Assembly (NCBI GenBank): GCA_019359545.1
Contig: JAHHHB010000015.1
Span: forward strand, 31,077 to 95,076
Reading direction: 5' to 3'
Origin: Desmonostoc geniculatum HA4340-LM1
GTDB taxonomy: Bacteria > Cyanobacteriota > Cyanobacteriia > Cyanobacteriales > Nostocaceae
DNA length: 64,000 bases
Notes under the pieces: model-generated
Told to the model about the DNA's origin: nothing
Database searches by the model: none
Seen by the model: the letters and a program-made list of their open reading frames with translations, nothing else
Shown here: positions 37,491 to 44,956 of the stretch, in pieces
Numbering within the stretch: the stretch's first letter is position 1
How the letters are laid out: every line of letters starts with the position of its first letter
Program-made: the position numbers and the translations under genes

Positions 37491-38636
37491 TCAGATGGAA
37501 GGCTGTAACTCTAAAGGTTTGGACGGAATGATGTACATTAATTCTGCGCCGTCTGGTTTAATTTCTGTAGACGGAGTTAATTTAAGCCAGTCATGAAAGC
37601 TGATTCCTAATTGGGATATTGCTTGTACTTCTGTTTGGTAAGATTGAAAACGTCGGTTGGTTTCAATCATAGATTCAACTACAGCCAAAGTTTTAGGAAG
37701 ACGTGCATAAATCTGCGGCTTAGGATCATCCCAAATTGCTTTACCTACCCAATCTACTTTAGAATCCCAAATTGCTGCTGGTATCGATTCTACCCACTTC
37801 CCGTTATTCGGATCTTTAGCCAACATGAATAGATTCATACGTTGCATATCAAAGACTGCATTTTCATTCAAAGTTGGGTCGAGCCATTGATAAATTCGGG
37901 TTAGCCTCCGCAAATCAATCTGACCTCTGAACTGAGGCTGTAAGTATACTGCTGGGTTATAAGTAAGCAGAAGCTTAACATATTTCTGAATACGAGAACG
38001 AATAACTATTGATCCTTCTTGAAAGCGGCGAAGTGCTGTATCATGTTCTTCTAATTCTAAATAGCAACGTGCTTCAGCTAGGTAGGCTAAAGATAATGTC
38101 AGCAGATATTCATCAGCAATTTGGCTTTTTTGCTCAATTTCAATATCTGTGTATTCAGTATAAATATGCTCTGCTTCTAAAAAGCGGTTAATAGCTTGTA
38201 GTGCGCTGCTTCTACGATTTTCAGTTTTGTTCATTGTAAAAGCATTATTTGCTAATTCGATTGCAGCACGAAAATTAGCATAGAAACTAAGATCGATTTT
38301 ACGGTTAATGTGATTTAACAGTTTTTGTGCTTGTTGTAGCTGTTGCTCTAATTCTTTTAAGCGTTGTGCTATCACAGCAAAGCCTATAACTGAGACACCC
38401 AGGTTAAGTATACTGACTGCACTAGTTACCTGCAAAATTCCTTGAGTTAGTAGCATACTTCGCCCAATTTCCCCTAACTGATTTCCAGTAGGAGATCCCT
38501 GCTCCCGTAACCACGTAACGATATGTTTGCTTCCTACTTCTCGGATTACACCTCCAACCCTTTCCAATGTTCCATCTGCAATTCCTTTAATGATCCAATC
38601 AGCAAGCATAAAGGTTACTGTCACTGGTAAAGTCAT
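37491..38636 (-). CDS. Unknown protein with membrane segment and helical-repeat domain
   Basis: A 381-residue protein; GGAG six bases before the ATG supports this start over an earlier TTG. Residues ~60-95 contain a hydrophobic stretch (QVTSAVSILNLGVSVIGFAV) followed by a coiled coil (QRLKELEQQLQQAQKLLNHI). The middle has TPR-like helices (LAYLAEARCYLELEEHDTAL), and the C-terminus is unlike anything I recognise. It lies between two toxin-antitoxin modules. A defence or envelope role is possible but unsupported. Confidence 0.6.
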   Translation of the reverse strand: MTLPVTVTFMLADWIIKGIADGTLERVGGVIREVGSKHIVTWLREQGSPTGNQLGEIGRSMLLTQGILQVTSAVSILNLGVSVIGFAVIAQRLKELEQQLQQAQKLLNHINRKIDLSFYANFRAAIELANNAFTMNKTENRRSSALQAINRFLEAEHIYTEYTDIEIEQKSQIADEYLLTLSLAYLAEARCYLELEEHDTALRRFQEGSIVIRSRIQKYVKLLLTYNPAVYLQPQFRGQIDLRRLTRIYQWLDPTLNENAVFDMQRMNLFMLAKDPNNGKWVESIPAAIWDSKVDWVGKAIWDDPKPQIYARLPKTLAVVESMIETNRRFQSYQTEVQAISQLGISFHDWLKLTPSTEIKPDGAELMYIIPSKPLELQPSI

Positions 38637-38760
38637 AATCTTCTCCAAGTTGATAAATACTCAGTAGGGCTATATCTGGCAAAAAGTCGCTTGGATTCTC
38701 CGCAGGAAATAACCGCACTTTACTCAGTGTTCCCAATTTGAGTTCTATTGTGTCTAATAA

Positions 38761-38853
38761 CGATCGCTCTTTAAAAAACCCTAGAATATAAAAATGGCGA
38801 TCGCTCAAATCTCATCTCAATCAAACACAGTTACAATAAGTAGTAAAGTTTGG
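38761..38853. repeat. Duplicated upstream module, copy 1
   Basis: Starts CGATCGCTCTTTAAAAAACC, contains ATGGCGATCGCTCAAATC and ends near ACAATAAGTAGTAAAG. It is ~90% identical to 39561-39654 and lies directly before the DUF2281 gene. The shared segment probably carries a promoter and two HIP1-like sites. Confidence 0.85.
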
Positions 38854-38877
38854 AAAGTTAAATCAGGAGAAAGTTAG

Positions 38878-39102
38878 ATGAATCTTGAGGAAGCAGTGTT
38901 AGAAAGATTACGCCATTTACCTGTGGATAAACAGCAGCAACTATTAGATTTTGCGGAATTTTTGTATCAAAAAACTACTTTGAAGACTCCTTTACTGACT
39001 GTTAGAGGATTATGCGCTGATTTAAAAGTAGATATTACTGAAGAAGATATTGCTCAAGCACGTCAAGAAATGTGGGGTAATTTTCCCAGGGATATCGTTT
39101 AA
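38878..39102 (+). CDS. DUF2281/VapB-like antitoxin
   Basis: A 74-residue protein: VLERLRHLPVDKQQQLLDFA then EFLYQKT is the DUF2281 helix, followed by LLTVRGLCADLKVDITEEDI and ARQEMWGNFPRDIV, a common PIN-wrapping tail. AGGAGA at 38867-38872 fixes the start. The stop codon overlaps the next ATG (TAATG), so it is coupled to a PIN gene that now carries a nonsense codon. Confidence 0.8.
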   Translation: MNLEEAVLERLRHLPVDKQQQLLDFAEFLYQKTTLKTPLLTVRGLCADLKVDITEEDIAQARQEMWGNFPRDIV

Positions 39103-39506
39103 TGACATCAGTAGTAGCAGATACACATACTTTAATTTGGTACGTTTTTGATTTGCAGAGATTGTCATTAGCCGCATTAACAGCTTTGGAACAAGCAGTT
39201 AATACAGGTAATCCTATTTACGTATCAGCTATCACAATCATATAAATTGCTTATTTAGTTGAGAAAAGACGCTTTGCCGAAGAGGTATTAACACGAATTT
39301 TAAACGCTTTGGATGACCCAAATATAGGTATTGTACTTGTACCTCTAGATAGGAATGTTTCAGGAGTAGTTCGACAAATTGACCGGATAACTGTTCCTGA
39401 TATGCCTGATAGGATTATTGCAGCTACAGCTTTTTATTTAGATATTCCTTTAATTACTCGTGATTTACGAATTCAAGCTTTAACCACTATAAAAACTATT
39501 TGGTGA
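39102..39506 (+). pseudogene. PIN-domain toxin inactivated by one stop codon
   Basis: The frame begins TSVVADTHTLIWYVFD (catalytic Asp) and continues to ITRDLRIQAL near the end, a complete PIN domain, except that TAA at 39243-39245 replaces what is normally a catalytic Glu codon in the AITII-E-IAYLVEK helix. One G-to-T change explains it. Everything after the stop remains in frame, so the loss is recent or is a sequencing error. Confidence 0.8.
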
Positions 39507-39560
39507 AAAGAATTACCAAAATTCTTTAAAGTCGTAGTAACTTTTTTGTCAATTAAATAG

Positions 39561-39654
39561 CGATCGCTCTTTAAAAAAACCAGAATACAAAGATGGCGAT
39601 CGCTCAAATCTCATCTCAGTCAGACACAGTTACAATAAGGTAGTAAAGATTGGA
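39561..39654. repeat. Duplicated upstream module, copy 2
   Basis: Begins CGATCGCTCTTTAAAAAAAC and ends ACAATAAGGTAGTAAAGATT, matching copy 1 at 38761-38853 with a few substitutions and single-base indels. It sits directly before a different antitoxin gene. Confidence 0.85.
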
Positions 39655-39667
39655 GTAAATACCAATT

Positions 39668-39928
39668 ATGCTTACTGGGATTAAACAAAAAGCTGTTGTT
39701 GGCAAAGATGGCAAGATTGAACTGTCAGCAACAGAATTACCAGAAGGAACAATGGTAGAAGTCATTGTACTAGTTCAACCATCAACTGAAGAGGATGAAA
39801 CTACTTATCTTTTGAAATCAGAGACTAATAAAAAACATCTGCTCAAAGCTTTGGAGAATGTAGAAAAAGGAAATCTAATTTATGTAGATTTAGATGAATA
39901 TGAAAAATGGGGATATTATTTTAGTTAA
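39668..39928 (+). CDS. Orphan type II antitoxin
   Basis: An 86-residue protein: KQKAVVGKDGKIELSATELP, then EGTMVEVIVLV, a swapped-hairpin-like N-terminus, and NKKHLLKALENVEKGNLIYV plus DLDEYEK, a tail typical of antitoxins paired with Txe/YoeB toxins. No toxin gene follows; the next 80 bp are non-coding and begin with a HIP1 site. It is an orphan antitoxin with the duplicated upstream module as its probable promoter. Confidence 0.65.
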   Translation: MLTGIKQKAVVGKDGKIELSATELPEGTMVEVIVLVQPSTEEDETTYLLKSETNKKHLLKALENVEKGNLIYVDLDEYEKWGYYFS

Positions 39929-40010
39929 GGCGATCGCTATTTTTATCCACTGCCTCGTACTCCTGTAAAGTCATGCCTACAATGAAATATAAAACACAAG
40001 CTCATAGCAC

Positions 40011-40373
40011 ATGACTGAAATTGTCACCCTTCAACTCCCTGAGACACTGGCACAAAGAGCAAAGGAAATTGCTGCTTTCACACATCGGCGACTTGAAGAT
40101 GTATTACTAGAATGGATTGACCGCGCTATTACCGAACTACCTCTAGAGTCACTACCTGATGCTGAAGTTTTGGCTATGTGTGATATGCAGATGGAAGCTG
40201 AACAGCAAGAAGTTTTTAGTGATTTGTTAGCGCGTCACCGAGAGGGACAAATAAATGATTTAGAAGCTCGTCAACTAGATGAACTTATGCAAGTGTACCG
40301 ACGTGGCTTGATAAGTAAAGCCAGAGCATTAAAAGTGGCTGTTGAACGTGGCTTAATATCCCCTCTCAATTAA
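40011..40373 (+). CDS. Antitoxin-like partner of the HNH endonuclease
   Basis: A 120-residue protein. The N-terminus EIVTLQLPETLAQRAKEIAA fits a ribbon-helix type strand and helix; the remainder is two or three charged helices (DLLARHREGQINDLEARQLD; ARALKVAVERGLI). It ends four bases before the HNH gene. The arrangement resembles a toxin-antitoxin operon in which the effector is a DNA nuclease. Function inferred only from context. Confidence 0.55.
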   Translation: MTEIVTLQLPETLAQRAKEIAAFTHRRLEDVLLEWIDRAITELPLESLPDAEVLAMCDMQMEAEQQEVFSDLLARHREGQINDLEARQLDELMQVYRRGLISKARALKVAVERGLISPLN

Positions 40374-40377
40374 AGCA

Positions 40378-40809
40378 ATGGCTCGCTTTTACATTCCTGT
40401 AGAGATAGAACGTCGTGTCCGCACTGCTGCTCGAAACCGCTGTGGCTATTGCTTGAGTCCTCAACGTTTGGTAATGGCGCGTTTGGAAATTGAACATATC
40501 ATTCCCATTTCTAAAGGCGGTAGCAATGATGAATCAAATTTGTGGCTAGCTTGTCCGCTTTGTAATGGCTACAAAAGTGATAAAACTACAGGGGTTGATG
40601 TGGAAACGGGTGAGACGGTAAAACTGTTTAACCCTCGTACTCAAGTTTGGTTTGAGCATTTTGGCTGGACTGAAGATGGTCTACGTATTTTTGGTAAAAC
40701 GCCTACTGGTAGAGTAACTGTTGCAGCTCTACATTTGAGTGATGATGCAGATGCGCTGGAAGTTCGCAGTTATTGGGTACTTGCAGGTTGGCATCCTCCA
40801 GAGGATTAA
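40378..40809 (+). CDS. HNH endonuclease with zinc-binding cysteines
   Basis: A 143-residue protein. CGYC (Cys22, Cys25) and CPLC (Cys59, Cys62) bracket IEHIIPISKGG, whose His40 is the HNH general base, with Asn54 in ESNLWLACPLCNGYKSDKT. This is a complete HNH core with a structural zinc. The C-terminal ~70 residues (LFNPRTQVWFEHFGW) recur in cyanobacterial relatives. It probably nicks or cuts double-stranded DNA. Partner gene upstream; followed by a palindromic terminator. Confidence 0.8.
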   Translation: MARFYIPVEIERRVRTAARNRCGYCLSPQRLVMARLEIEHIIPISKGGSNDESNLWLACPLCNGYKSDKTTGVDVETGETVKLFNPRTQVWFEHFGWTEDGLRIFGKTPTGRVTVAALHLSDDADALEVRSYWVLAGWHPPED

Positions 40810-40820
40810 ATATTATAGTT

Positions 40821-40848
40821 AGCTAAAAAGGCGATCGCCTTTTTAGCT
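40821..40848. terminator. 28-nt perfect palindrome centred on HIP1
   Basis: AGCTAAAAAGGCGA and TCGCCTTTTTAGCT are fully complementary, with GGCGATCGCC at the centre and T5 in the descending arm. It lies 12 bp after the HNH stop and looks like a bidirectional terminator built on the genome's most abundant octamer. Confidence 0.6.
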
Positions 40849-40873
40849 TATCAATTTCCGAACATAAAAATCT

Positions 40874-41500
40874 ATGAATAAAACACCCTCTGCACAGGAA
40901 AGTCAGCAAATGCTGAAGTGGCTGAACCAAAATCGCCAAATGTTATTAGATTTATATAAAAATCAATATATTGCTTACAATGCCAATGGCTTAATCGCTC
41001 ACAGTGAAAATTTGCGTCAAGTTCTAAAATCAGCAGAAGCGTCAAATCAAATATTTGCAATTTACTTAGTTCCACTTCGCACTGCTTCTATTGAGATTTT
41101 GCCAATTCGGTTTCGTACAGTTGCTCGGCATGATTGGCAGCCAAATTATCATGTAAAACTGAAGCATAGAGATATAGAAATGTCTACAACGATGTTAGTA
41201 GACTCTGGTGCTGAACTGAGTTTAATATCATTAAAAGTTGGTCAAGATTTAGGTTATGCTTTGGCTGATGCAGAGTCAACATTATTAGCAGAAACCATCG
41301 GCGGAAGAGTTGAGTATGTTTTACGTAATGTTGAAATGACAATTGATGAACACAGTTTTATTGCTCCTGTAGCATGGTTACAAACTAATACAGGTGGACA
41401 GCAATTACTTCTAGGAAGAGAAGTTGTATTTGATAAATTTAATATTGAGTTTAGGCAAGCTGATGAGCAAATTATTTTTACATGGCGTCAAGAAAGCTAA
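40874..41500 (+). CDS. Retropepsin-like aspartic protease with small N-terminal domain
   Basis: A 208-residue protein. Residues 10-60 (LKWLNQNRQMLLDLYKNQYI; IAHSENLRQVLKSAE) resemble the DUF5678-type domain common in cyanobacteria. Residues ~95-205 form a single retropepsin-like domain: TTMLVDSGAELSLIS has the catalytic DSGA (Asp110), and LLLGREVVFDKFNIEF matches the hydrophobic-Gly motif. Active enzymes are homodimers. No signal peptide, so cytoplasmic. The substrate is unknown; the neighbours are an HNH pair and the amino-acid transporter. Confidence 0.65.
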   Translation: MNKTPSAQESQQMLKWLNQNRQMLLDLYKNQYIAYNANGLIAHSENLRQVLKSAEASNQIFAIYLVPLRTASIEILPIRFRTVARHDWQPNYHVKLKHRDIEMSTTMLVDSGAELSLISLKVGQDLGYALADAESTLLAETIGGRVEYVLRNVEMTIDEHSFIAPVAWLQTNTGGQQLLLGREVVFDKFNIEFRQADEQIIFTWRQES

Positions 41501-41574
41501 TCAGTTAATCATAGACAGATTGAACATGCTGTGAATTTCTGGAATACAAAATTTAGATTAATTTCAAATATTTT

Positions 41575-42318
41575 TTAGAGAATTTGTGATAAAAATTTGC
41601 GTGTTCTTTCTTCTTTAGGGTTGCTGAAAAATGTCTCAGGGGTAGCTGACTCGACGAGGGTACCGCTATCCATGAGAATAACTCGGTCGGCGACTTCGCG
41701 GGCAAATCCAACTTCGTGGGTGACGACTACCATTGTCATTCCATCACGGGCGAGATTTCGCATTACGTCCAATACTTCCCTTACCATTTCTGGATCTAAG
41801 GCTGAGGTGGGTTCGTCAAACAACATGATTTTAGGTTGCATGGCTAAAGCACGTGCGATCGCCACCCGTTGCTGTTGTCCACCAGATAACTGTCCTGGAT
41901 ATTTGTGTGCTTGTTCTAAAATGCCTACTCTTTCTAATAGTTTCATTGCCGATTCTTGAGCTTGTGTTTTTGGCGATCGCCTTACCCAAACTGGTGCCAA
42001 AGTAATATTTTGCAGCACCGTCAAATGGGGAAATAAATTAAACTGTTGAAATACCATTCCCACTTCTTGGCGAATTGTTTCAATATTTCGCAAGTCATGA
42101 CCAAGAGTAATTCCATCAATTTCAATTCTTCCATCTTGGTATTCTTCTAAAGCATTAAACGTGCGAATAAAAGTAGATTTACCAGAACCAGAAGGCCCCA
42201 TCAAAACTACAACTTCTTGACGATTTACTGTTAAACTCACACCCTGAAGAACGTGGAATTTACCATACCATTTGTGAACATTTTCAGCAATAATTATCGG
42301 TTTTTGTTCTGCTAACAC
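41575..42318 (-). CDS. bgtA: Polar amino-acid ABC transporter, ATP-binding protein BgtA
   Basis: A 247-residue ABC ATPase of the amino-acid import type: Walker [10 protein letters not shown], signature LSGGQQQR, Walker [15 protein letters not shown] and H-loop [10 protein letters not shown]. It is downstream of genes for two permeases and a binding protein on the same strand. In Anabaena the natF-natG-natH-bgtA set forms the N-II system for acidic and neutral polar amino acids, and BgtA also energises the basic amino-acid permease. The match in gene order supports that name. Confidence 0.85.
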   Translation of the reverse strand: MLAEQKPIIIAENVHKWYGKFHVLQGVSLTVNRQEVVVLMGPSGSGKSTFIRTFNALEEYQDGRIEIDGITLGHDLRNIETIRQEVGMVFQQFNLFPHLTVLQNITLAPVWVRRSPKTQAQESAMKLLERVGILEQAHKYPGQLSGGQQQRVAIARALAMQPKIMLFDEPTSALDPEMVREVLDVMRNLARDGMTMVVVTHEVGFAREVADRVILMDSGTLVESATPETFFSNPKEERTRKFLSQIL

Positions 42319-42489
42319 AGATTTGTACCTCCGAATTTTTTAGTAAGCTGATGGAGTGATGAGCAATTAATTGATGAATTTAGGTAGTATTGCTCAATTT
42401 TGAGTATAGCGATCGCCTATTAATAATAACTCTAATTAGTCCCAGTACAGTTCGGTTAAGGTTTTTTGATCAAAATTCTACATGACAAA

Positions 42490-42552
42490 GACGCGATAAA
42501 TCGCCGTCTCTACAAAGAATTGATTGTTGTAGAGACGGCGATTTATCGCGTC
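42490..42552. repeat. Foldback repeat with perfect 26-bp arms
   Basis: The arm GACGCGATAAATCGCCGTCT... (42490-42515) is the exact reverse complement of 42527-42552, with an 11-nt loop. It lies between natH and bgtA and could fold in the transcript, lowering bgtA expression or stabilising an mRNA end. It looks like a dispersed foldback repeat rather than a designed terminator, as it lacks a T-run. Confidence 0.8.
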
Positions 42553-42574
42553 TCTTGCTTAACCGAACTCCTAA

Positions 42575-43750
42575 CTACTGACTTAACTGTTTTTCTAAAC
42601 GTCGAGAAACCAGCGACATTGAGTAACAAAATATCCAGTAAATAAATCCAATAAAGAGATAAACTTCTGCATAGCGACCAAGAAATTCTGGCTGTGCCAA
42701 GATAGAACGGGCAATACCTGTGAGTTCTACTAATCCAAGTAAAGATAAAAGTGAAGTGTCTTTAAATAAGCTGATAAATTGACCAACGATAGCAGGAATA
42801 ACGGCACGTAAAGCTTGAGGCAGAACAATTAATAAAACCACCAAAGCTGTATTTAATCCTAATGCTTTGGCAGCTTCAATTTGTCCCCGTGGAATTGATT
42901 GAAGTCCGCCACGTACATTTTCTGCCATGTAAGCAGCACTAAATAAAATCAATCCAGCAATTCCTCGCAATACCCGATCTAAACGCACATCTGCTGGTAA
43001 AAATAAGGGAAGCATTACCTGAGCAAGGAACAAAATCCCAATTAATGGGACTCCTCGAATGATTTCAATGTACAGGATAGAAAACCAACGCACTACAGGT
43101 AAATCACTTGTCCGTCCTAAAGCCAGTAAAACCCCAATGGGAAAGGAAAGTACAATACTAACTGCTGCCATTAGTAGGGTAAGTAGTAAACCATTCCACA
43201 AGTTTGTGGGTACAGATTGCAATCCAAATCCACCGCCAATTAACCACAAAATGACGGGAAAAGATAATAACCATAATAGGGAAAGCCAAGGACTTAATAC
43301 TTCAGCAAAGTTCCTTCCAATTCCAAAACCTGCAATTATTAAAATTGCAATTAATAGTAACTGTAAGCGGTATATCAAATCCAGTGGTAAAATAATCAAG
43401 AAAACACCGACTATAAACGCAAAAAAAGCAATTATACGTCTTGTTAACTGTTGCTTGCTAAAGAAAACGCCTCCAGTTATAGCCCCTAAAATTGCAGCGA
43501 TCACCAGCACGCTCCAAGGTCGCCAATATAGCGTTTGGGGAAACCTTCCAACTAAAAATAAACGTAAATTAACCTGAATGACTGCCCATTGTGCTTGAGT
43601 CGTTGCCCAAGTTATTATTCCTCGTGCTACCCAAAACAAGAACGCCAAACACACAACAGTTAACAAGCTGTTGTACCAAGTACTGAATAGGTTTTTACGC
43701 AACCACAACAATTTTGGATTTTGGATTTTGGATTTTGGATTGCTTGTCAT
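42575..43750 (-). CDS. natH: Polar amino-acid ABC transporter permease NatH
   Basis: A 391-residue HisM-type permease with about eight membrane segments and the EAA loop IPRGQIEAAKALGLN near the C-terminus. An extended N-terminal membrane region of ~170 residues precedes the core, as in other long members. The first ~14 residues (NPKSKIQNPK) are encoded by a CAAAATCCAAAATC repeat, so the native start may be slightly downstream. It pairs with NatG in the membrane. Confidence 0.82.
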   Translation of the reverse strand: MTSNPKSKIQNPKLLWLRKNLFSTWYNSLLTVVCLAFLFWVARGIITWATTQAQWAVIQVNLRLFLVGRFPQTLYWRPWSVLVIAAILGAITGGVFFSKQQLTRRIIAFFAFIVGVFLIILPLDLIYRLQLLLIAILIIAGFGIGRNFAEVLSPWLSLLWLLSFPVILWLIGGGFGLQSVPTNLWNGLLLTLLMAAVSIVLSFPIGVLLALGRTSDLPVVRWFSILYIEIIRGVPLIGILFLAQVMLPLFLPADVRLDRVLRGIAGLILFSAAYMAENVRGGLQSIPRGQIEAAKALGLNTALVVLLIVLPQALRAVIPAIVGQFISLFKDTSLLSLLGLVELTGIARSILAQPEFLGRYAEVYLFIGFIYWIFCYSMSLVSRRLEKQLSQ

Positions 43751-43881
43751 CTTAATTATTTATTCTCCCCATGCCTTTGCTAGACTAATTTAAAAAATAA
43801 TTCCGACAAAGGGAAAGCAAAAAGCAATTAACACTAAATCTTCCCCAATCTAAAATCTCAAATTTAAAATCTCAAATTGTA

Positions 43882-44787
43882 TTATCTCTCTTTAATTTGC
43901 ACGGCGCGATTAAACAAATTCATAATTAGAGAAATACTCAAGCTCAGGATGAGATACGTGAGCGTAATCAGTAATATTACTTCTACAGCTCTCCCTGTTT
44001 GGTTAAAAGTGGTGGAGGCGACAAAATACATATCAGGGTAACCGATGGCGATCGCTAAGCTGGAATTTTTCGTCAAATTGAGATATTGACTCGTCAACGG
44101 TGGAATAATTACCCGCAAGGCTTGGGGAAAAATCACCAGGCGCATTACCAACCCTGGTTTTAATCCTAGCGATCGCCCTGCTTCCCATTGTCCCTGAGGT
44201 ACTGATTGAATTCCACCCCGGACAATTTCCGCAATAAACGCACCCGTGTAAAAAGTTAATCCCAACAACAAAGCTGAAAATTCTGGTGATACCGTAAACC
44301 AAGGAAGTTCTAAGCCACTTTGACTCAGGCCAATAAAACCCCAAAGTGATATTTTATTTTCTGTTTTCGGAAAACTGAGGAAAACAGCAAAGTACCAAAA
44401 TAACAATTGCAGCAGCAAGGGCGTATTACGGAAAATCTCCACATAAACCATAGTGATATTCCGCACTAGCCAGTTGTCAGAAAGTCGGGCAATCCCAGCG
44501 GTGATTCCCACAATTGTCGTGAGAAAAATTCCTGCGATCGCCACCCGTAAAGAATTAATTAACCCCACCCATAACGCACGGCTGTAGGTATCAGTTGGTT
44601 TGTACCTAATCAGCGTTTCACCAATATCAAAAGAAGCTTGCTGCTTAAGAAAATCAAATCCAAACTGAATGCCCAATTGCTGCAAATTGCGGTTAAGATT
44701 ACCCCACAGTATTACTACTACAACTACTGTTAAAAATACTGCAAGAAATTGCCCAGCAATTCTCCAAAAGCGGTAGTCATTTATCAT
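43882..44787 (-). CDS. natG: Polar amino-acid ABC transporter permease NatG
   Basis: A 301-residue permease. The EAA loop is VPQGQWEAGRSLGLKPG and the family block FYTGAFIAEIVRGGIQS precedes it. It has five to six membrane helices. It lies between natF and natH on the minus strand, in the order known for the Anabaena N-II transporter. The ATG is the first start after the repeat field at 44780-44825. Confidence 0.85.
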   Translation of the reverse strand: MINDYRFWRIAGQFLAVFLTVVVVVILWGNLNRNLQQLGIQFGFDFLKQQASFDIGETLIRYKPTDTYSRALWVGLINSLRVAIAGIFLTTIVGITAGIARLSDNWLVRNITMVYVEIFRNTPLLLQLLFWYFAVFLSFPKTENKISLWGFIGLSQSGLELPWFTVSPEFSALLLGLTFYTGAFIAEIVRGGIQSVPQGQWEAGRSLGLKPGLVMRLVIFPQALRVIIPPLTSQYLNLTKNSSLAIAIGYPDMYFVASTTFNQTGRAVEVILLITLTYLILSLSISLIMNLFNRAVQIKER

Positions 44788-44940
44788 TTATCATTTATCA
44801 TTTGTCATTTGTCATTTGTCAACTGTCATTGGGTATGAGCATTGAGAGAGAGTCCTGAATGAGGAGTTAACAGTTATTCTCCTCCTACTTCCCCTGCCTC
44901 CCCTGCCTCCCCTGCCTCCCCATCTCCCCATCTCCCCATC
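44780..44940. repeat. TCATTT(A/G) heptamers and CCCCATCTCC units between natF and natG
   Basis: Seven-base units TCATTTA and TCATTTG are tandem at 44782-44818, and CTCCCCTGCC/CCCCATCT units fill 44890-44945. They are STRR spacers; the first overlaps the natG start codon region. Confidence 0.8.
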
Positions 44941-44956
44941 TCCTCACTCCCCACCC

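Noticed and set aside
38599..38808. 69-codon minus-strand ORF upstream of the unknown membrane protein
   Set aside because: Its start lies in the duplicated module and it overlaps the next gene's well-supported start; it could be a remnant, but the evidence is too thin to call it.
42490..42552. Intrinsic terminator between natH and bgtA
   Set aside because: The arms are 26 bp and perfect without a T-run; it fits a dispersed foldback repeat better.
43059..43577. 172-codon plus-strand frame inside natH
   Set aside because: Antisense shadow of a membrane-protein gene; Lys/Ile/Asn-rich without motifs.
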